In this document: positions 40,951 through 50,657 of the stretch, one piece after another
Position numbering within the stretch: position 1 is the stretch's first letter
How the letters are laid out: the number at the start of each line of letters is the position of its first letter
Source of the DNA: Acidocella sp.
GTDB taxonomy: Bacteria > Pseudomonadota > Alphaproteobacteria > Acetobacterales > Acetobacteraceae
NCBI GenBank assembly: GCA_027451225.1
Contig: DAIDJU010000078.1
Location: forward strand, 1-60,972
Direction of reading: 5' to 3'
DNA: 60,972 nucleotides
Notes under the pieces: generated by a model
Seen by the model: only the letters and a program-made list of their open reading frames with translations
What the model was told of the DNA's origin: nothing
Databases searched by the model: none
Position numbers and translations under genes: made by a program

Positions 40951-41319
40951 ATGCCTACGATCCTTGTTCTCGACGACTCGGCCACGATGGTCATGAGTCT
41001 GTCGCACGTCTTGAAAGGCGCCGGCTATGACGTTGAAACCGGCGCAAATGGCCGTGAGGGTATCACCAAGATATCAGACGGCGTGAAACCTTCCGTCGTT
41101 CTCACGGACCTCAACATGCCCGAGCTGGATGGTATTGGCTTTATCAAGGAAGCCCGCAAAATTCCGTCTATGCGCTCTACACCAATCATCGTACTCACCA
41201 CAGAAGCGAGCGGTCGTAAGCGCGATGAAGCCAGGGCTGCGGGCGCCTCCGGCTGGCTGACAAAGCCGGCTGAACCGAACCAGCTTCTCTCTGTCGTCAA
41301 GCAGCTCTGCCCTCGCTAA
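40951..41319 (+). CDS. cheY: CheY-like single-domain response regulator
   Basis: The 122-residue receiver has the acidic pair D8/D9 (LVLDDSATM), phospho-acceptor D53 (LTDLNMPELDG), T83/T84 (VLTTEAS) and K105 (LTKPAEP). It has no output domain, so it should act by binding a target such as the switch or another kinase. It is the only chemotaxis-type gene in the window and sits at the hinge between the two flagellar arms. No histidine kinase is nearby. Confidence 0.9.
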   Translation: MPTILVLDDSATMVMSLSHVLKGAGYDVETGANGREGITKISDGVKPSVVLTDLNMPELDGIGFIKEARKIPSMRSTPIIVLTTEASGRKRDEARAAGASGWLTKPAEPNQLLSVVKQLCPR

Positions 41320-41739
41320 GCACGACGCTGCGGCTAGAGAGACGCCGAATTACAGCATAAAGCCACTTACCAGTACGCCTCCATTACACCGCTTTACACA
41401 AGCCCGCGATACATCATGTATCCGGGCTCGTGTGCGTTGGCTGCCCCTCGTCTTTTAAGCGCGCATTATAAGCATTAAGCTTTGCCATCTATTTTTTAAA
41501 ACATCTTCGGATATCAGAGCGGTTAACACTTAATAAAAACTCTTCGCGCTGACCTCATCTTTAATGAGCCTCACTCCAAAGTGTCAGCCTGAAATCCGCA
41601 GAAATCAAACGAAAAATATAAGCCACAATCCCCGGTACCAGCTGTCTTATTCATATTTTTATTTACGAGTTTTTAACATCGTCACTCTACAACCTCCACA
41701 TGCAAGCAACGCGGCACCAACCGCAACAAGAGGCGCAGA
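41320..41739. other. Non-coding gap before flgB
   Basis: This AT-rich gap between the CheY gene and flgB holds the strong hairpin at 41396-41433 and then about 300 bp with no credible coding frame. It should contain the promoter of the flgB-flhB arm, but no clear sigma-28, sigma-54 or sigma-70 pair stands out. Confidence 0.6.
41396..41433 (+). terminator. Long hairpin after the CheY gene (likely terminator)
   Basis: ACAC, AGCCCG and GATAC (41396-41412) pair in order with GTATC, CGGGCT and GTGT (41418-41433), interrupted by single-base bulges, around a 5-nt loop. There is no immediate T-run; TCTTTT comes about 20 bases later. It may act as a terminator or processing site. Confidence 0.6.
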
Positions 41740-42093
41740 GTGGTCATGCAGATCGGATTTCTGGATTTCTACAGTGGCGTTCTGAACGTCAGGCAGGAGC
41801 GTTCAGACCTGATCGCCAACAACATCGCCAATTCGGATACGCCGAATTACCTGGCCACGGATGTCTCTTTCAACTCCGCCCTGAGCTCCGAAATGGGAAA
41901 TTCAGAAGGCAGCACAGCTCCGCAATATCGTACTGACGGTGTGGTTGGATTGAATGGCAACGACGTTTCGCTGGACACGGAGCGTGTTGAAGCGGCCGCG
42001 AATGGCGAGGCAATGCAGGCCTCTGCCACGTTCCTACACCAGTCCACAGCCGATCTGATGACGGCGCTGCGCCCCAACCCTTCTGGCATCTGA
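41740..42093 (+). CDS. flgB: Flagellar basal-body rod protein FlgB
   Basis: The 117-residue rod protein contains RQERSDLIANNIANSDTPNY, the rod-protein motif (L-x-x-x-N-x-A-N-x-x-T-P-x-Y), and ends with STADLMTALRP. The GTG at 41740 has AAGAGG six bases upstream; an ATG two codons later is an alternative. It starts the rightward operon flgB-flhB and is exported by the flagellar system. Confidence 0.9.
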   Translation: MVMQIGFLDFYSGVLNVRQERSDLIANNIANSDTPNYLATDVSFNSALSSEMGNSEGSTAPQYRTDGVVGLNGNDVSLDTERVEAAANGEAMQASATFLHQSTADLMTALRPNPSGI

Positions 42094-42111
42094 ACACGCA
42101 AAGGCTAACGC

Positions 42112-42564
42112 ATGAGCTCCGACATTTTCAGCATCGTTGGCAGCGCCCTAGACGCCCAAAACATGCGCATGGGGGCCATCGCTTCCAACCTGGCCAATGT
42201 CGACTCCATTACGCCACCCGGCCAGCAGCCTTACCGCGCTCACGAGCTAGTATTCTCCGCCTCTCCCGTGGCGGGAAGCGATTATAATGGCACCGGCACC
42301 GCTCTTGCCGAAGGAACGGATAGTGCAGATCTCGGCGTACAGGTTGTGGATACGGTGCAGAGCAATACCGAGCCAACACAAAAATACGATCCCGGAAATC
42401 CTTATGCGAATGCTCAAGGGTACGTAACCGGCTCCAACGTTTCTCAGGTTGATGAAATGGTCAACCTGATCGACAGCACCAACTCCTATTCGGCTTCTGT
42501 AGCGATGCTGCAACAAACCAGCCGTATCGACCAACAGATCATCTCCAGCTTCCAGGTGTCGTGA
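42112..42564 (+). CDS. flgC: Flagellar basal-body rod protein FlgC
   Basis: This 150-residue protein has FSIVGSALDAQNMRMGAIAS and NLANVDSITPPGQQPYRAHE at the N-terminus. The C-terminal signature is YDPGNPYANAQGYVTGSNVS followed by VDEMVNLIDSTNSYSASVAM. FlgC is a proximal rod subunit. It follows flgB by 18 bp. Confidence 0.92.
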   Translation: MSSDIFSIVGSALDAQNMRMGAIASNLANVDSITPPGQQPYRAHELVFSASPVAGSDYNGTGTALAEGTDSADLGVQVVDTVQSNTEPTQKYDPGNPYANAQGYVTGSNVSQVDEMVNLIDSTNSYSASVAMLQQTSRIDQQIISSFQVS

Positions 42565-42565
42565 T

Positions 42566-43252
42566 ATGACAAACTTATCCACCACCAACTCAACCACTAC
42601 AGCTTCGGTTGCGGCTTCAACCACCGCGTCAACATCGGCGGCCAGCTCCAGCTCCGCCGCCAGCCTCACGCAGTCTGACTTTCTTCAGCTCCTCACAGCA
42701 CAGTTGAAGTATCAGTCGCCTACCTCCCCTGCCGACCCAACGCAGATGGCTTCCGAATTTGCCGCCATCTCCACGGTCAATGGCATCGACTCGCTCAATA
42801 CCAAACTCTCTAACCTCTCCACCAGCACCGGGGCCGCGCAGATCGCTCAGGCTTCATCTCTGGTCGGCAAACAGGTGGCGGTATCGGGCAATACACTTAT
42901 CACCGGCACAAATGGCACCGCCGATGGCGCCTTCAACCTGGCCGGCGCCACAAAGAACACCACCGTCACAATCATGAATTCTGACGGCAGCATCGCCACC
43001 ACGCTCAACCTCGGCGCGCTCTCCGCCGGGCAGCAGAGCTTCTCCTGGAGCGGTGGCACTGCCGGCACCAGCTACACCTACAACGTTACTGCAACGAATA
43101 GTTCCGGCGCTGCCGTCACCGCCACGCCATATACCGTCTATACCGTACAGGGCGTGAATCTCTCCAGCACCTCGCCCACGCTTAACGTAGCTGGTTCCGC
43201 CACCACCATTCCCGTTTCTTCCGTTCAAACTGTTCTTGGAGCTTCCTCATGA
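42566..43252 (+). CDS. flgD: Flagellar hook assembly protein FlgD
   Basis: The 228-residue product has a disordered Ser/Thr/Ala start, then LTQSDFLQLLTAQLKYQSPT and DPTQMASEFAAISTVNGIDS, the FlgD N-terminal hallmark. A FlgD Ig-like/Tudor part follows (ATKNTTVTIMNSDGSIATTL, SWSGGTAGTSYTYNVTATN). It forms the scaffold cap for hook growth. It overlaps flgE by ATGA. Confidence 0.9.
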   Translation: MTNLSTTNSTTTASVAASTTASTSAASSSSAASLTQSDFLQLLTAQLKYQSPTSPADPTQMASEFAAISTVNGIDSLNTKLSNLSTSTGAAQIAQASSLVGKQVAVSGNTLITGTNGTADGAFNLAGATKNTTVTIMNSDGSIATTLNLGALSAGQQSFSWSGGTAGTSYTYNVTATNSSGAAVTATPYTVYTVQGVNLSSTSPTLNVAGSATTIPVSSVQTVLGASS

Positions 43253-44454
43253 CTCTGCAAACCGCCTTGTCAGGCTTGCTCGGCGCGCAAACCGGCCTTA
43301 ACACCGTCTCCAACGACCTGGCCAATGCCAGCACCACAGCGTTTAAGAGTCAGACCGCGCTGTTCGAGGACGTGTACCCCGCCAATGCGACGAATACGCC
43401 TGGCATCGGCACTGCAACCGAAGGGATCTCCTCGGACCTCACCCAAGGCAATCTTACCTCCACCGGCAATTCGCTGGATGCTGCGATCCAGGGCAATGGT
43501 TACTTCATCGTTAGCAACAACGGCACGCAGCAATACACGCGTGACGGTGCCTTTCAGCTCAGTTCCAACGGCACGCTGGAAACTCTGAGCGGCGCCACCG
43601 TGGAAGGCTACGCCGCCGCCACAGGTGGCGGACTCTCCGGCACGCTCGGCCCCGTCACCATCAATACTGGCTCGATGGCCGCGAATCCATCGAGCAATTT
43701 AGGTGTCACACTCAGCCTCAACTCCGGCGACACCACGCCCACCACCACGCCTTTCAGCGCGTCGAACTCGACGAGCTATAACGAAACCACCTCGGTGGTC
43801 ACCTATGACTCGCTCGGCAACGCCAACAAGACACAGCTTTATTTCGTCAATAACGGCTCCAACAACTGGACCGTATATGCCCAACCTCAACTGGCCGACG
43901 GCACCAATGTCGGCACACCGCAGACGCTAACGACGCTGGGCTTCACCTCCTCGGGCGCGCTCTCCTCCGGCAGCCCCGCCACGCTCAGCGTGAACTGGGG
44001 CAATGGCGCCGCCACCTCGAACATCAATGTCAACTTCACCGGCAGCACCCTGGCGGCGCAAAGCTTCTCGGTCGCGGGCCTGACCAATAATGGGTACTCT
44101 GCCGGCAGCTATAGCGGCACCACCATCTCCAGCGATGGCTCCATCAAATCCACCTACTCCAACGGCCAAACGGTAAGCGCCGGCAAGCTGGCCCTCGCCA
44201 ACTTCATCAATGCCGAGGGCCTGACCCCGGCAACCGGAAATCTGTACACGGCCTCCTCCACCTCGGGGCAGCCCGTGGTCAGCACGCCCGGCGTCGGGCT
44301 TGCCGGGACGCTTTCGGGCGGCGAGCTGGAAGCCTCCAACGCCTCCACCTCTTCACTGCTTGTGTCCCTTATCCAGTATCAGCAGGCGTATCAGGCCAAC
44401 ACATCGGTCATCCAGACCGAGCAGACCGACTCCCAGCGCCTGGTACAGATCTAA
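43249..44454 (+). CDS. flgE: Flagellar hook protein FlgE
   Basis: The 401-residue product has TALSGLLGAQTGLNTVSNDL then ANASTTAFKSQTALFEDVYP. DAAIQGNGYFIVSNNGTQQY and TRDGAFQLSSNGTLETLSGA are flagellar basal-body motifs. The FlgE domain includes VVTYDSLGNANKTQLYFV, and the C-terminus is ELEASNASTSSLLVSLIQYQ. Length fits a hook protein rather than FlgF or FlgG. Confidence 0.9.
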   Translation: MTLQTALSGLLGAQTGLNTVSNDLANASTTAFKSQTALFEDVYPANATNTPGIGTATEGISSDLTQGNLTSTGNSLDAAIQGNGYFIVSNNGTQQYTRDGAFQLSSNGTLETLSGATVEGYAAATGGGLSGTLGPVTINTGSMAANPSSNLGVTLSLNSGDTTPTTTPFSASNSTSYNETTSVVTYDSLGNANKTQLYFVNNGSNNWTVYAQPQLADGTNVGTPQTLTTLGFTSSGALSSGSPATLSVNWGNGAATSNINVNFTGSTLAAQSFSVAGLTNNGYSAGSYSGTTISSDGSIKSTYSNGQTVSAGKLALANFINAEGLTPATGNLYTASSTSGQPVVSTPGVGLAGTLSGGELEASNASTSSLLVSLIQYQQAYQANTSVIQTEQTDSQRLVQI

Positions 44455-44457
44455 CCC

Positions 44458-45201
44458 ATGCAGACGGACTCCCTCTACACCGGCATGGCCGGGCTGCAAG
44501 ACATCACCGCGCGCATGCAGGCGATGGCCAGCAACCTGGCCAACGCACAAACCCCAGGTTACGCTGCGGTGCAGGCGATGACGGAGGCCTCTCTCTACCA
44601 GGGCACCAACGCCCCGGCGGGCGGGGACGCCACAGCCCTCACCCCTGGGCCGGACCTGACCCAAGGCGCGCTGAACCACACAGGCGACCCTATGAATGTC
44701 GCGCTCAGCGGCAATGCTTGGTTGCAGGTGCAAACCAGCAACGGCACCGCACTGACACGCAACGGCACGATGCAAATCTCGGCCGACGGTATCCTGACCG
44801 ATTCAGCTGGCAACCCGATCCTCAATACCAGCGGGCAGCCCATCAGCCTACCGCAGCTCTCCAAGTTGGAGATCGGCACGGACGGCACCGTGTCCGGCGT
44901 GCCGCTCTCCAACCCATCAGGACCAGCACAGACTTACGGGCAAATCGGTCTGATCTCCACGCCTTCCGGCACGCTCACGCCACTCTCCGGCTCGCTCTAC
45001 AGCCCGCCCACGGGCATTGCACTCACGCCTTCGGCCGATGGCGCGCTGCATCAGGGCTATCTGAACGACAGCAACGCCGACCCCACGCAGAGCATGATCG
45101 ACATGATCGATTCCAGCCGCTCCTACCAGCTGCAAACCGACATGATGAAAACCCAATCCACCGCGGACCAGGGGTTGAACACCTTGCTGGCGCAGGGATG
45201 A
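44458..45201 (+). CDS. flgF: Flagellar basal-body rod protein FlgF
   Basis: This 247-residue rod protein has LYTGMAGLQDITARMQAMAS then NLANAQTPGYAAVQAM. Its middle reads GALNHTGDPMNVALSGNAWL and LTRNGTMQISADGIL. The end is DPTQSMIDMIDSSRSYQLQT. Order flgE-flgF-flgG and its size fit FlgF. Confidence 0.87.
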   Translation: MQTDSLYTGMAGLQDITARMQAMASNLANAQTPGYAAVQAMTEASLYQGTNAPAGGDATALTPGPDLTQGALNHTGDPMNVALSGNAWLQVQTSNGTALTRNGTMQISADGILTDSAGNPILNTSGQPISLPQLSKLEIGTDGTVSGVPLSNPSGPAQTYGQIGLISTPSGTLTPLSGSLYSPPTGIALTPSADGALHQGYLNDSNADPTQSMIDMIDSSRSYQLQTDMMKTQSTADQGLNTLLAQG

Positions 45202-45241
45202 TGAAACCCATGCCCGCCCTCATTGCCAACGGAACAACCGC

Positions 45242-46036
45242 ATGAACCACGCGCTGGATACGATCGCCACAGGCCTGACCGCGAGCCAGACGATGATGGA
45301 CACAATCGCCGACAACCTCGCGAACGTGAACACGACGGGCTTCAAATCCGAGACACCGGAATTCCAGACCCTGCTGTACCAGGACGGAATCCAACCCGGC
45401 GCCAACTCCACCAGCCAGACCGTCTATCCCTCGGGCCTGGAGCTGGGCACAGGCGTAAAGGTCGCCTCGATCAAGGACACGCTGACCCAGGGTACCCTGA
45501 CCAGCACCGGCAATCCTCTCGATCTCGCCATCAACGGCACCGGCTATTTCCAGGTGCTGCAGCCCAATGGCCAAACCGCCTACACGCGTGACGGCTCCTT
45601 CCAGCTCAACCAGTCCGGCCAGCTCGTCACCTCCTCGGGCTATCAGGTCATTCCCGGCGTCACCATTCCGTCCAACGCCACCTCTGTCACCATCGGCACC
45701 GATGGTACGGTCTCCGTCACCACGCCGGGTTCCTCCACCGCCACCCAGATCGGCCAGATCCAGCTCGCCAGCTTCGTCAATCCGCAGGGCCTGCAGCCGC
45801 TGGGGCAGAACCTGTACGCCAACACCACCTCCTCGGGTAACGCCATCACCGGCTCGCCGCAAAGCAACGGGCTGGGCTCCGTTAACCAGAGCTATCTGGA
45901 ATCCTCGAACGTGGACGTGGTGCAAAGCATGGTGAACATGATCTCGGCTGAGCGCGCCTACCAGCTTGGCACGCAAGCCGCCAGCGCCATCGACAACCAG
46001 CTCAACTATCTGGCCCAGGCCGCCGCCGGCGCATGA
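45242..46036 (+). CDS. flgG: Flagellar distal rod protein FlgG
   Basis: The 264-residue product is LDTIATGLTASQTMMDTIAD, NLANVNTTGFKSETPEFQTL, YQDGIQPGANSTSQTVYPSG, GNPLDLAINGTGYFQVLQPN, then ESSNVDVVQSMVNMISAERA. These are strong FlgG signatures. The stop overlaps the flgH start (ATGA). Confidence 0.94.
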   Translation: MNHALDTIATGLTASQTMMDTIADNLANVNTTGFKSETPEFQTLLYQDGIQPGANSTSQTVYPSGLELGTGVKVASIKDTLTQGTLTSTGNPLDLAINGTGYFQVLQPNGQTAYTRDGSFQLNQSGQLVTSSGYQVIPGVTIPSNATSVTIGTDGTVSVTTPGSSTATQIGQIQLASFVNPQGLQPLGQNLYANTTSSGNAITGSPQSNGLGSVNQSYLESSNVDVVQSMVNMISAERAYQLGTQAASAIDNQLNYLAQAAAGA

Positions 46037-46716
46037 AGCCCCTGCCCGCCCTCACTGCGCTGCTGGCGCTTGCCGCCTGCACCACCAAGCCGCCGGGGCC
46101 GCCCGCGCTGGTGGCTCCTGCCTCGTTCCCCGTGGACGTGCAGCCGCAGCAGCAGGTTACCGATGGCTCGGTATTCCCGGTCGCCACCTCCGGTTCGCTC
46201 TACGAGCCCCGGCGCGACTGGCGGGTGGGCAATCTCGTCACCATCAACATCGTCACCAGCAGCACGGCCAATAACGTTGACGATGCCGCGCTGAAGCGCA
46301 CCGGCAAACTCGCCGATTCCATGACCAGCTTCATGGGCGTGCCGATGAGCTTCGGCCACATCAATGGCGGCAGCCTACAGCCCGAGGTCAACGCCAATTC
46401 CGACCAGGAATATACCGGCGCTGGCACCAACACGGCCGCCAACAACATCAGCGGCCAAGTGGAAGCCGTCATCACCCAGGTTGATCCCAACGGCACCCTC
46501 GCGCTGTCTGGCCGTACCAATGTGAACATCAATGGCAATGTCATCAGCATTGTTGTCACCGGCTATGCCAGCCCCGAGGACATCACCGCCAACGCCACCA
46601 TCAGTTCCAATCAGGTGGCCGACATGAACGTGCAATATGTCGGCAACGGGCCGATCAACGGCGCGCACGACGTCCCCTGGCTCCACCAGATCCTTAACAA
46701 GGTCTCGCCATTTTGA
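46033..46716 (+). CDS. flgH: Flagellar L-ring protein FlgH (lipoprotein)
   Basis: The 227-residue precursor has a lipoprotein signal with lipobox LAAC (C16). The FlgH core is SGSLYEPRRDWRVGNLVTIN, IVTSSTANN and SRTNVNINGN-like SGRTNVNINGNVISIVVTGY, then ANATISSNQVADMNVQYVGN and PWLHQILNKVSPF. It forms the outer-membrane L ring. It overlaps flgI by ATGA-type four bases. Confidence 0.93.
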   Translation: MKPLPALTALLALAACTTKPPGPPALVAPASFPVDVQPQQQVTDGSVFPVATSGSLYEPRRDWRVGNLVTINIVTSSTANNVDDAALKRTGKLADSMTSFMGVPMSFGHINGGSLQPEVNANSDQEYTGAGTNTAANNISGQVEAVITQVDPNGTLALSGRTNVNINGNVISIVVTGYASPEDITANATISSNQVADMNVQYVGNGPINGAHDVPWLHQILNKVSPF

Positions 46717-47828
46717 AACCGCACATCCTTCTGACCGCCCGCATCATGGCGTATTGCGGACTAGCCCTGGCAGCGCCAACGGCTTTGGCTGACAGCACAA
46801 CCATCGGCCAACTCGTCACCGTGGCGGGTGCGCCCACCAACCAGCTTTACGGATACGGTCTGGTTGTAGGCTTGGCAGGCACGGGCGACCAGACAACCCA
46901 GGTGCCGTACACGCAGCAGACCATCCTGAACATGCTGCGCAACATGGGCATCTCCATGACCAACGTGACGACCATGCAGCCTTACGACGTCGCCTCGGTG
47001 ATGGTTACGGCCGAGGTGCCGGCCTTCGCCCATGCCGGGCAGCATGTCGATGTGACGGTCTCCGCCATCGGTAACGCCACCTCCATCGCCGGCGGCGTAC
47101 TACTGCCCACGCCGTTGCGGGGTGGCAATGGGCAGGTTTATGCCCAGGCGCAAGGTCCGCTTCTGGTCAGCGGCTTCGCCACCTCGGCTGGCGGCAACAC
47201 CACCAGCGTCAACGTACCCACGGTGGGTAATCTTCCCGGCGGCGGCATTCTCTCCAACACCATCCAGGCCAATTACAACATCAACGGCAACTCGGCCCTG
47301 CTGCTCGACACGCCAAGCTTCGAGACAGCGCAACGCATCAGCGATGTCGTCAACGCCGCCTATGGCGGCAATGCGGCCTCGGCCGTCTCGCCCGGCGAGG
47401 TCGACATCAACGCCAAAGGCCAGGACCCGATGCGCTTCATGGCCAACGTCCTGTCCTTGCCCATCACCACGCCGCAACAGCCCCCCACCATCATCGTGGA
47501 CGCACAGAGCGGTACCATCGTGATGAACGCGGGCGTGAGCCTCGGCCCCGCCGTGGTCAGCCACGGCGACCTGACCGTGAACATCCAGACGCAAAATGCC
47601 GTGAGCCAGCCAAGTCCGTTCAGCAATGGCACCACGGTCGGCGTGCAGAACACCGTGGTCAGCGCCAAGCAGGGCAAGGCCCAGATTATCAACCTGCCGC
47701 ATGCGGCCACGCTGCAAGATGTGGCGGCGGCGCTGAACGCGGTCGGAGCCACGCCGTCCGATCTCATCGCCATCATCGAAGCGCTGAAGCAGGCCGGCGC
47801 GATCAACGGCAACATCAAGGTGATCTGA
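46713..47828 (+). CDS. flgI: Flagellar P-ring protein FlgI
   Basis: The 371-residue precursor has a signal peptide ending near PTALAD. The mature part has LYGYGLVVGLAGTGDQTTQV, TILNMLRNMGISMTNVTTMQ, VMVTAEVPAFAHAGQHVDVT, NIQANYNING-like sequence and the end ALNAVGATPSDLIAIIEALK QAGAI. FlgI is the periplasmic P ring, folded with help from FlgA. Confidence 0.95.
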   Translation: MKPHILLTARIMAYCGLALAAPTALADSTTIGQLVTVAGAPTNQLYGYGLVVGLAGTGDQTTQVPYTQQTILNMLRNMGISMTNVTTMQPYDVASVMVTAEVPAFAHAGQHVDVTVSAIGNATSIAGGVLLPTPLRGGNGQVYAQAQGPLLVSGFATSAGGNTTSVNVPTVGNLPGGGILSNTIQANYNINGNSALLLDTPSFETAQRISDVVNAAYGGNAASAVSPGEVDINAKGQDPMRFMANVLSLPITTPQQPPTIIVDAQSGTIVMNAGVSLGPAVVSHGDLTVNIQTQNAVSQPSPFSNGTTVGVQNTVVSAKQGKAQIINLPHAATLQDVAAALNAVGATPSDLIAIIEALKQAGAINGNIKVI

Positions 47829-47829
47829 G

Positions 47830-48714
47830 ATGCTTCTCTCAACCACCCATGCTTTGGGCAGCAGCACACCCCAAAAACCAAGCCTCTCCACCACGGTGCA
47901 GCATATGGCTGGCATGTTGTGGTACGAGATGCTCTCCGCCATGAACGAAAACGGCATGTCGCCCGAAGCGCTTGGCGCTGGCGGCAGCGATTTCCAGAGC
48001 ATGTTTTTGTGGAATCTTTCTCAGAACGATTTCAGCAAATACGATTCCGCCCTGCTGGCCGCCACCACGCGCCAGATCGGTGGCGCCACCAGCGCGGCCC
48101 CGGCCACCATCGCCGCCGCCGCGCCGCCACCGCTCGCTACCCCCCTGTCCAACAACGTGAGCACCAGCGCCGCCATCCAGACCGAAGCCCTGGTAGCGGT
48201 CCCGGAAGCCGCGCCGCCTGCCTCGGATCTGACAACCCAGGCCAAGAACTTCGCCAAATCAGTTTGGCCGCAAATCACACAGGCGGCGCAGGCCCTGGGC
48301 GTACCGCCCATCGCGGTGCTGGCACAAACGGCGCTGGAAACAGGCTGGGGCGCCTCCTCGCCTGGCAACAATATTTTTGGCGTAAAGGCAAGCGGCGGCG
48401 AGTCCGGCACCACCCGCGCCACGCATGAAGTGATCGACGGCGTGCTGACCCCGCAAACCGCAAGCTTCCGAAACTATCCCGATCTGGCGGACAGCATTTC
48501 CGATTATGTCGGGCTTATCCAGTCCGGCTTCTCCACCGCCATGGGGCAGAATACGGTCGCGGGATTCGCCCAGGCACTGCAATCCGGAGGCTACGCCACC
48601 GACACGAATTACGCCTCCAAGATCGTCAATATCGCCCAATCTCCGCTCATGGCCCAGGTTCTGCAGGCCATCGGTGGCACGTCTTCAACCGCAAGCACGG
48701 CAGGCACAAAATGA
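47830..48714 (+). CDS. flgJ: Flagellar rod cap/peptidoglycan hydrolase FlgJ
   Basis: The 294-residue product has an N-terminal rod-binding part (HMAGMLWYEMLSAMNENGMS) and an Ala/Pro linker. The C-terminal glucosaminidase domain (about 140-285) has IAVLAQTALETGWGASSPGN, with the catalytic-type Glu, NIFGVKASGG and SFRNYPDLADSISDYVGLIQ. It opens the cell wall for the rod. It starts one base after the flgI stop and overlaps flgK by ATGA. Confidence 0.9.
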   Translation: MLLSTTHALGSSTPQKPSLSTTVQHMAGMLWYEMLSAMNENGMSPEALGAGGSDFQSMFLWNLSQNDFSKYDSALLAATTRQIGGATSAAPATIAAAAPPPLATPLSNNVSTSAAIQTEALVAVPEAAPPASDLTTQAKNFAKSVWPQITQAAQALGVPPIAVLAQTALETGWGASSPGNNIFGVKASGGESGTTRATHEVIDGVLTPQTASFRNYPDLADSISDYVGLIQSGFSTAMGQNTVAGFAQALQSGGYATDTNYASKIVNIAQSPLMAQVLQAIGGTSSTASTAGTK

Positions 48715-50648
48715 GCGGCATCACCAGCGCCATCTCCACCGCCCTTTCAGGGATCGATCTGTTCGAGGCTGGAATCTCCACAGTCTCCAACAATATCGCC
48801 AATGCCACCACCTCGGGCTACGCGGCGGAGACCGTGAATTCCACCACCTCCGTGGGCGCGCCAAACCAGCCGGGCAATGGCGTGCAAACGGCGCAAATCG
48901 TGCGTGCCTCCAGCGGTTTTGCCGCGGCGCAGTTGCGTAACGCCAACACCGCCAGCACCGCCGCCTCGGCGCAATCCACTGCGCTCACCAGCCTCTCCAA
49001 CGCGCTGACCAATAACGGCGACGTGCAAACCGCCCTCAACCAGTTCTTCCAGGATGTCAGCACGCTGGCCTCCAACCCCACCAGCACCGCGCAGCGCCAG
49101 ACCGTGCTTTCGGACGCGCAAACCGCCACCAGCACGTTCCAGAGCGCGGCGCAGAATATCGCCACCACCAACGCCTCGGCGACCGAATCCCTCTCCACCG
49201 GCATTACCACGGCCAACAACCTGCTCGGCCAGCTTGCCACCATCAACAAGGGCTTGGCGCAAACGCCCAATGCTCCCTCCTTGCTCGACCAGCAGGAATC
49301 CGCCCTGAACTCGCTCTCCCAGCTCCTGCCCGTGAGCACCTTGCCGCAAAGCAATGGCTCGGTGATCATCACCACTGGCGGCACAGTGCTGCTCGACCAA
49401 AGCGGCCCGCAGACTCTGGCAACAAGCACCACGAATTCCGGCACACCAACCGTCACCGCAGGCACCAATGCCGTGCCTGTCACCCTCACCGAGAACGACG
49501 GCAGCCTCGGTGCAGCCATCGGCAACGTCCAGGCAGGCAATACGGCGCTGCAATCCCTGAACGCATTGGCCGCCATCTTCGCCGGCAAGGTGAACAGCTC
49601 GCAGGCCGAGGGCCTCACCCCCTCCGGCACGCAGGGCCAGGCCTTGTTCTCGGTTCCCTCTCCCAGCGTGGCCGCAAGCAGCAGCAACACCGGCAGCGCG
49701 ACCGTCACCGCCGCCATCAGCAACACCAGCGCCCTGCCCACCGATGGCGGGCCCTTCCTGCTCAGCTACAGCGCCACCAATGGCTGGACGGCAACCGACC
49801 AAGCCAGTGGCCAAAGCTACACCGCCAGCGGCACCCCGCCGACACTCGCGGGCATGGCGCTCACCATCACCGGCACGCCCGCCAATGGCGACCAGTACAC
49901 GCTCAACCCCGCCCCCAACGCCGCCGCGGGCATCGGCGTCGCCGCCACCCAGACAAGCGACATCGCCGCTGCCGATCCCTACGTTCCCACAGCCGGTGTA
50001 TTGCAGAGCGACGGCTCAATCCTCGACAGCAACGCCGGCAGCGTCACCACCGGCACCGACACCGTAACCAGCACCCCCGCCAGCAATGCGGCCGTGATTC
50101 CCGCCAGCTATTACGGGCAGAATCTGCAAATCAACTTCACCTCCTCCACCAGCTACACGGTGACCACCGCCGCCAATACCAGTACCGTCATCGCCAGTGG
50201 CACGCTGGGCAGCAATGGCGGCAATATCGCCATCGCCTACCCCAGCTCCGGCGCGGCGTTGGGCCAGTATTGGCAATTACCCATCACCGGCACGCCCGCC
50301 AGCGGCGACACCCTCACCATCTCCCCTGGCAACAGCTCAAGCGGCAGCAATGCCCAGCGCATGGCCACGCTCTGGACCACGCCAAGCGCCACCACCTCCG
50401 GCACGCTGGAACAAGCCGTCATCGGCCTGTCCACCGGGCTTGGCGCCAAAGCCTCCGCCGCGCAGAATCTGGCCACCACCACGGCCACGCAGGTTTCAAC
50501 CGCCACCACCAATCTGCAAACCGTGGCCGGGGTAAACACAGACCAGCAAGCCGTGCTGCTCACCACCTATCAGCAAGCCTATCAGGCCGCCGCTCAGGTC
50601 ATCAGCGCCTCGCGCACGATGTTCGACTCCCTGCTCCAATCCGTCTGA
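48711..50648 (+). CDS. flgK: Flagellar hook-associated protein FlgK (HAP1)
   Basis: The 645-residue product has an N-terminal ISTALSGIDLFEAGISTVSN then NIANATTSGYAAETVN. Its D1 coil includes LTSLSNALTNNGDVQTALNQ and LLDQQESALNSLSQLLPV. A large Gly/Ser/Thr/Ala domain follows, and the C-terminal coil has LQTVAGVNTDQQAVLLTTYQ and QAYQAAAQVISASRTMFDSL. It is the first hook-filament junction protein. Confidence 0.93.
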   Translation: MSGITSAISTALSGIDLFEAGISTVSNNIANATTSGYAAETVNSTTSVGAPNQPGNGVQTAQIVRASSGFAAAQLRNANTASTAASAQSTALTSLSNALTNNGDVQTALNQFFQDVSTLASNPTSTAQRQTVLSDAQTATSTFQSAAQNIATTNASATESLSTGITTANNLLGQLATINKGLAQTPNAPSLLDQQESALNSLSQLLPVSTLPQSNGSVIITTGGTVLLDQSGPQTLATSTTNSGTPTVTAGTNAVPVTLTENDGSLGAAIGNVQAGNTALQSLNALAAIFAGKVNSSQAEGLTPSGTQGQALFSVPSPSVAASSSNTGSATVTAAISNTSALPTDGGPFLLSYSATNGWTATDQASGQSYTASGTPPTLAGMALTITGTPANGDQYTLNPAPNAAAGIGVAATQTSDIAAADPYVPTAGVLQSDGSILDSNAGSVTTGTDTVTSTPASNAAVIPASYYGQNLQINFTSSTSYTVTTAANTSTVIASGTLGSNGGNIAIAYPSSGAALGQYWQLPITGTPASGDTLTISPGNSSSGSNAQRMATLWTTPSATTSGTLEQAVIGLSTGLGAKASAAQNLATTTATQVSTATTNLQTVAGVNTDQQAVLLTTYQQAYQAAAQVISASRTMFDSLLQSV

Positions 50649-50657
50649 GGTTTCATC

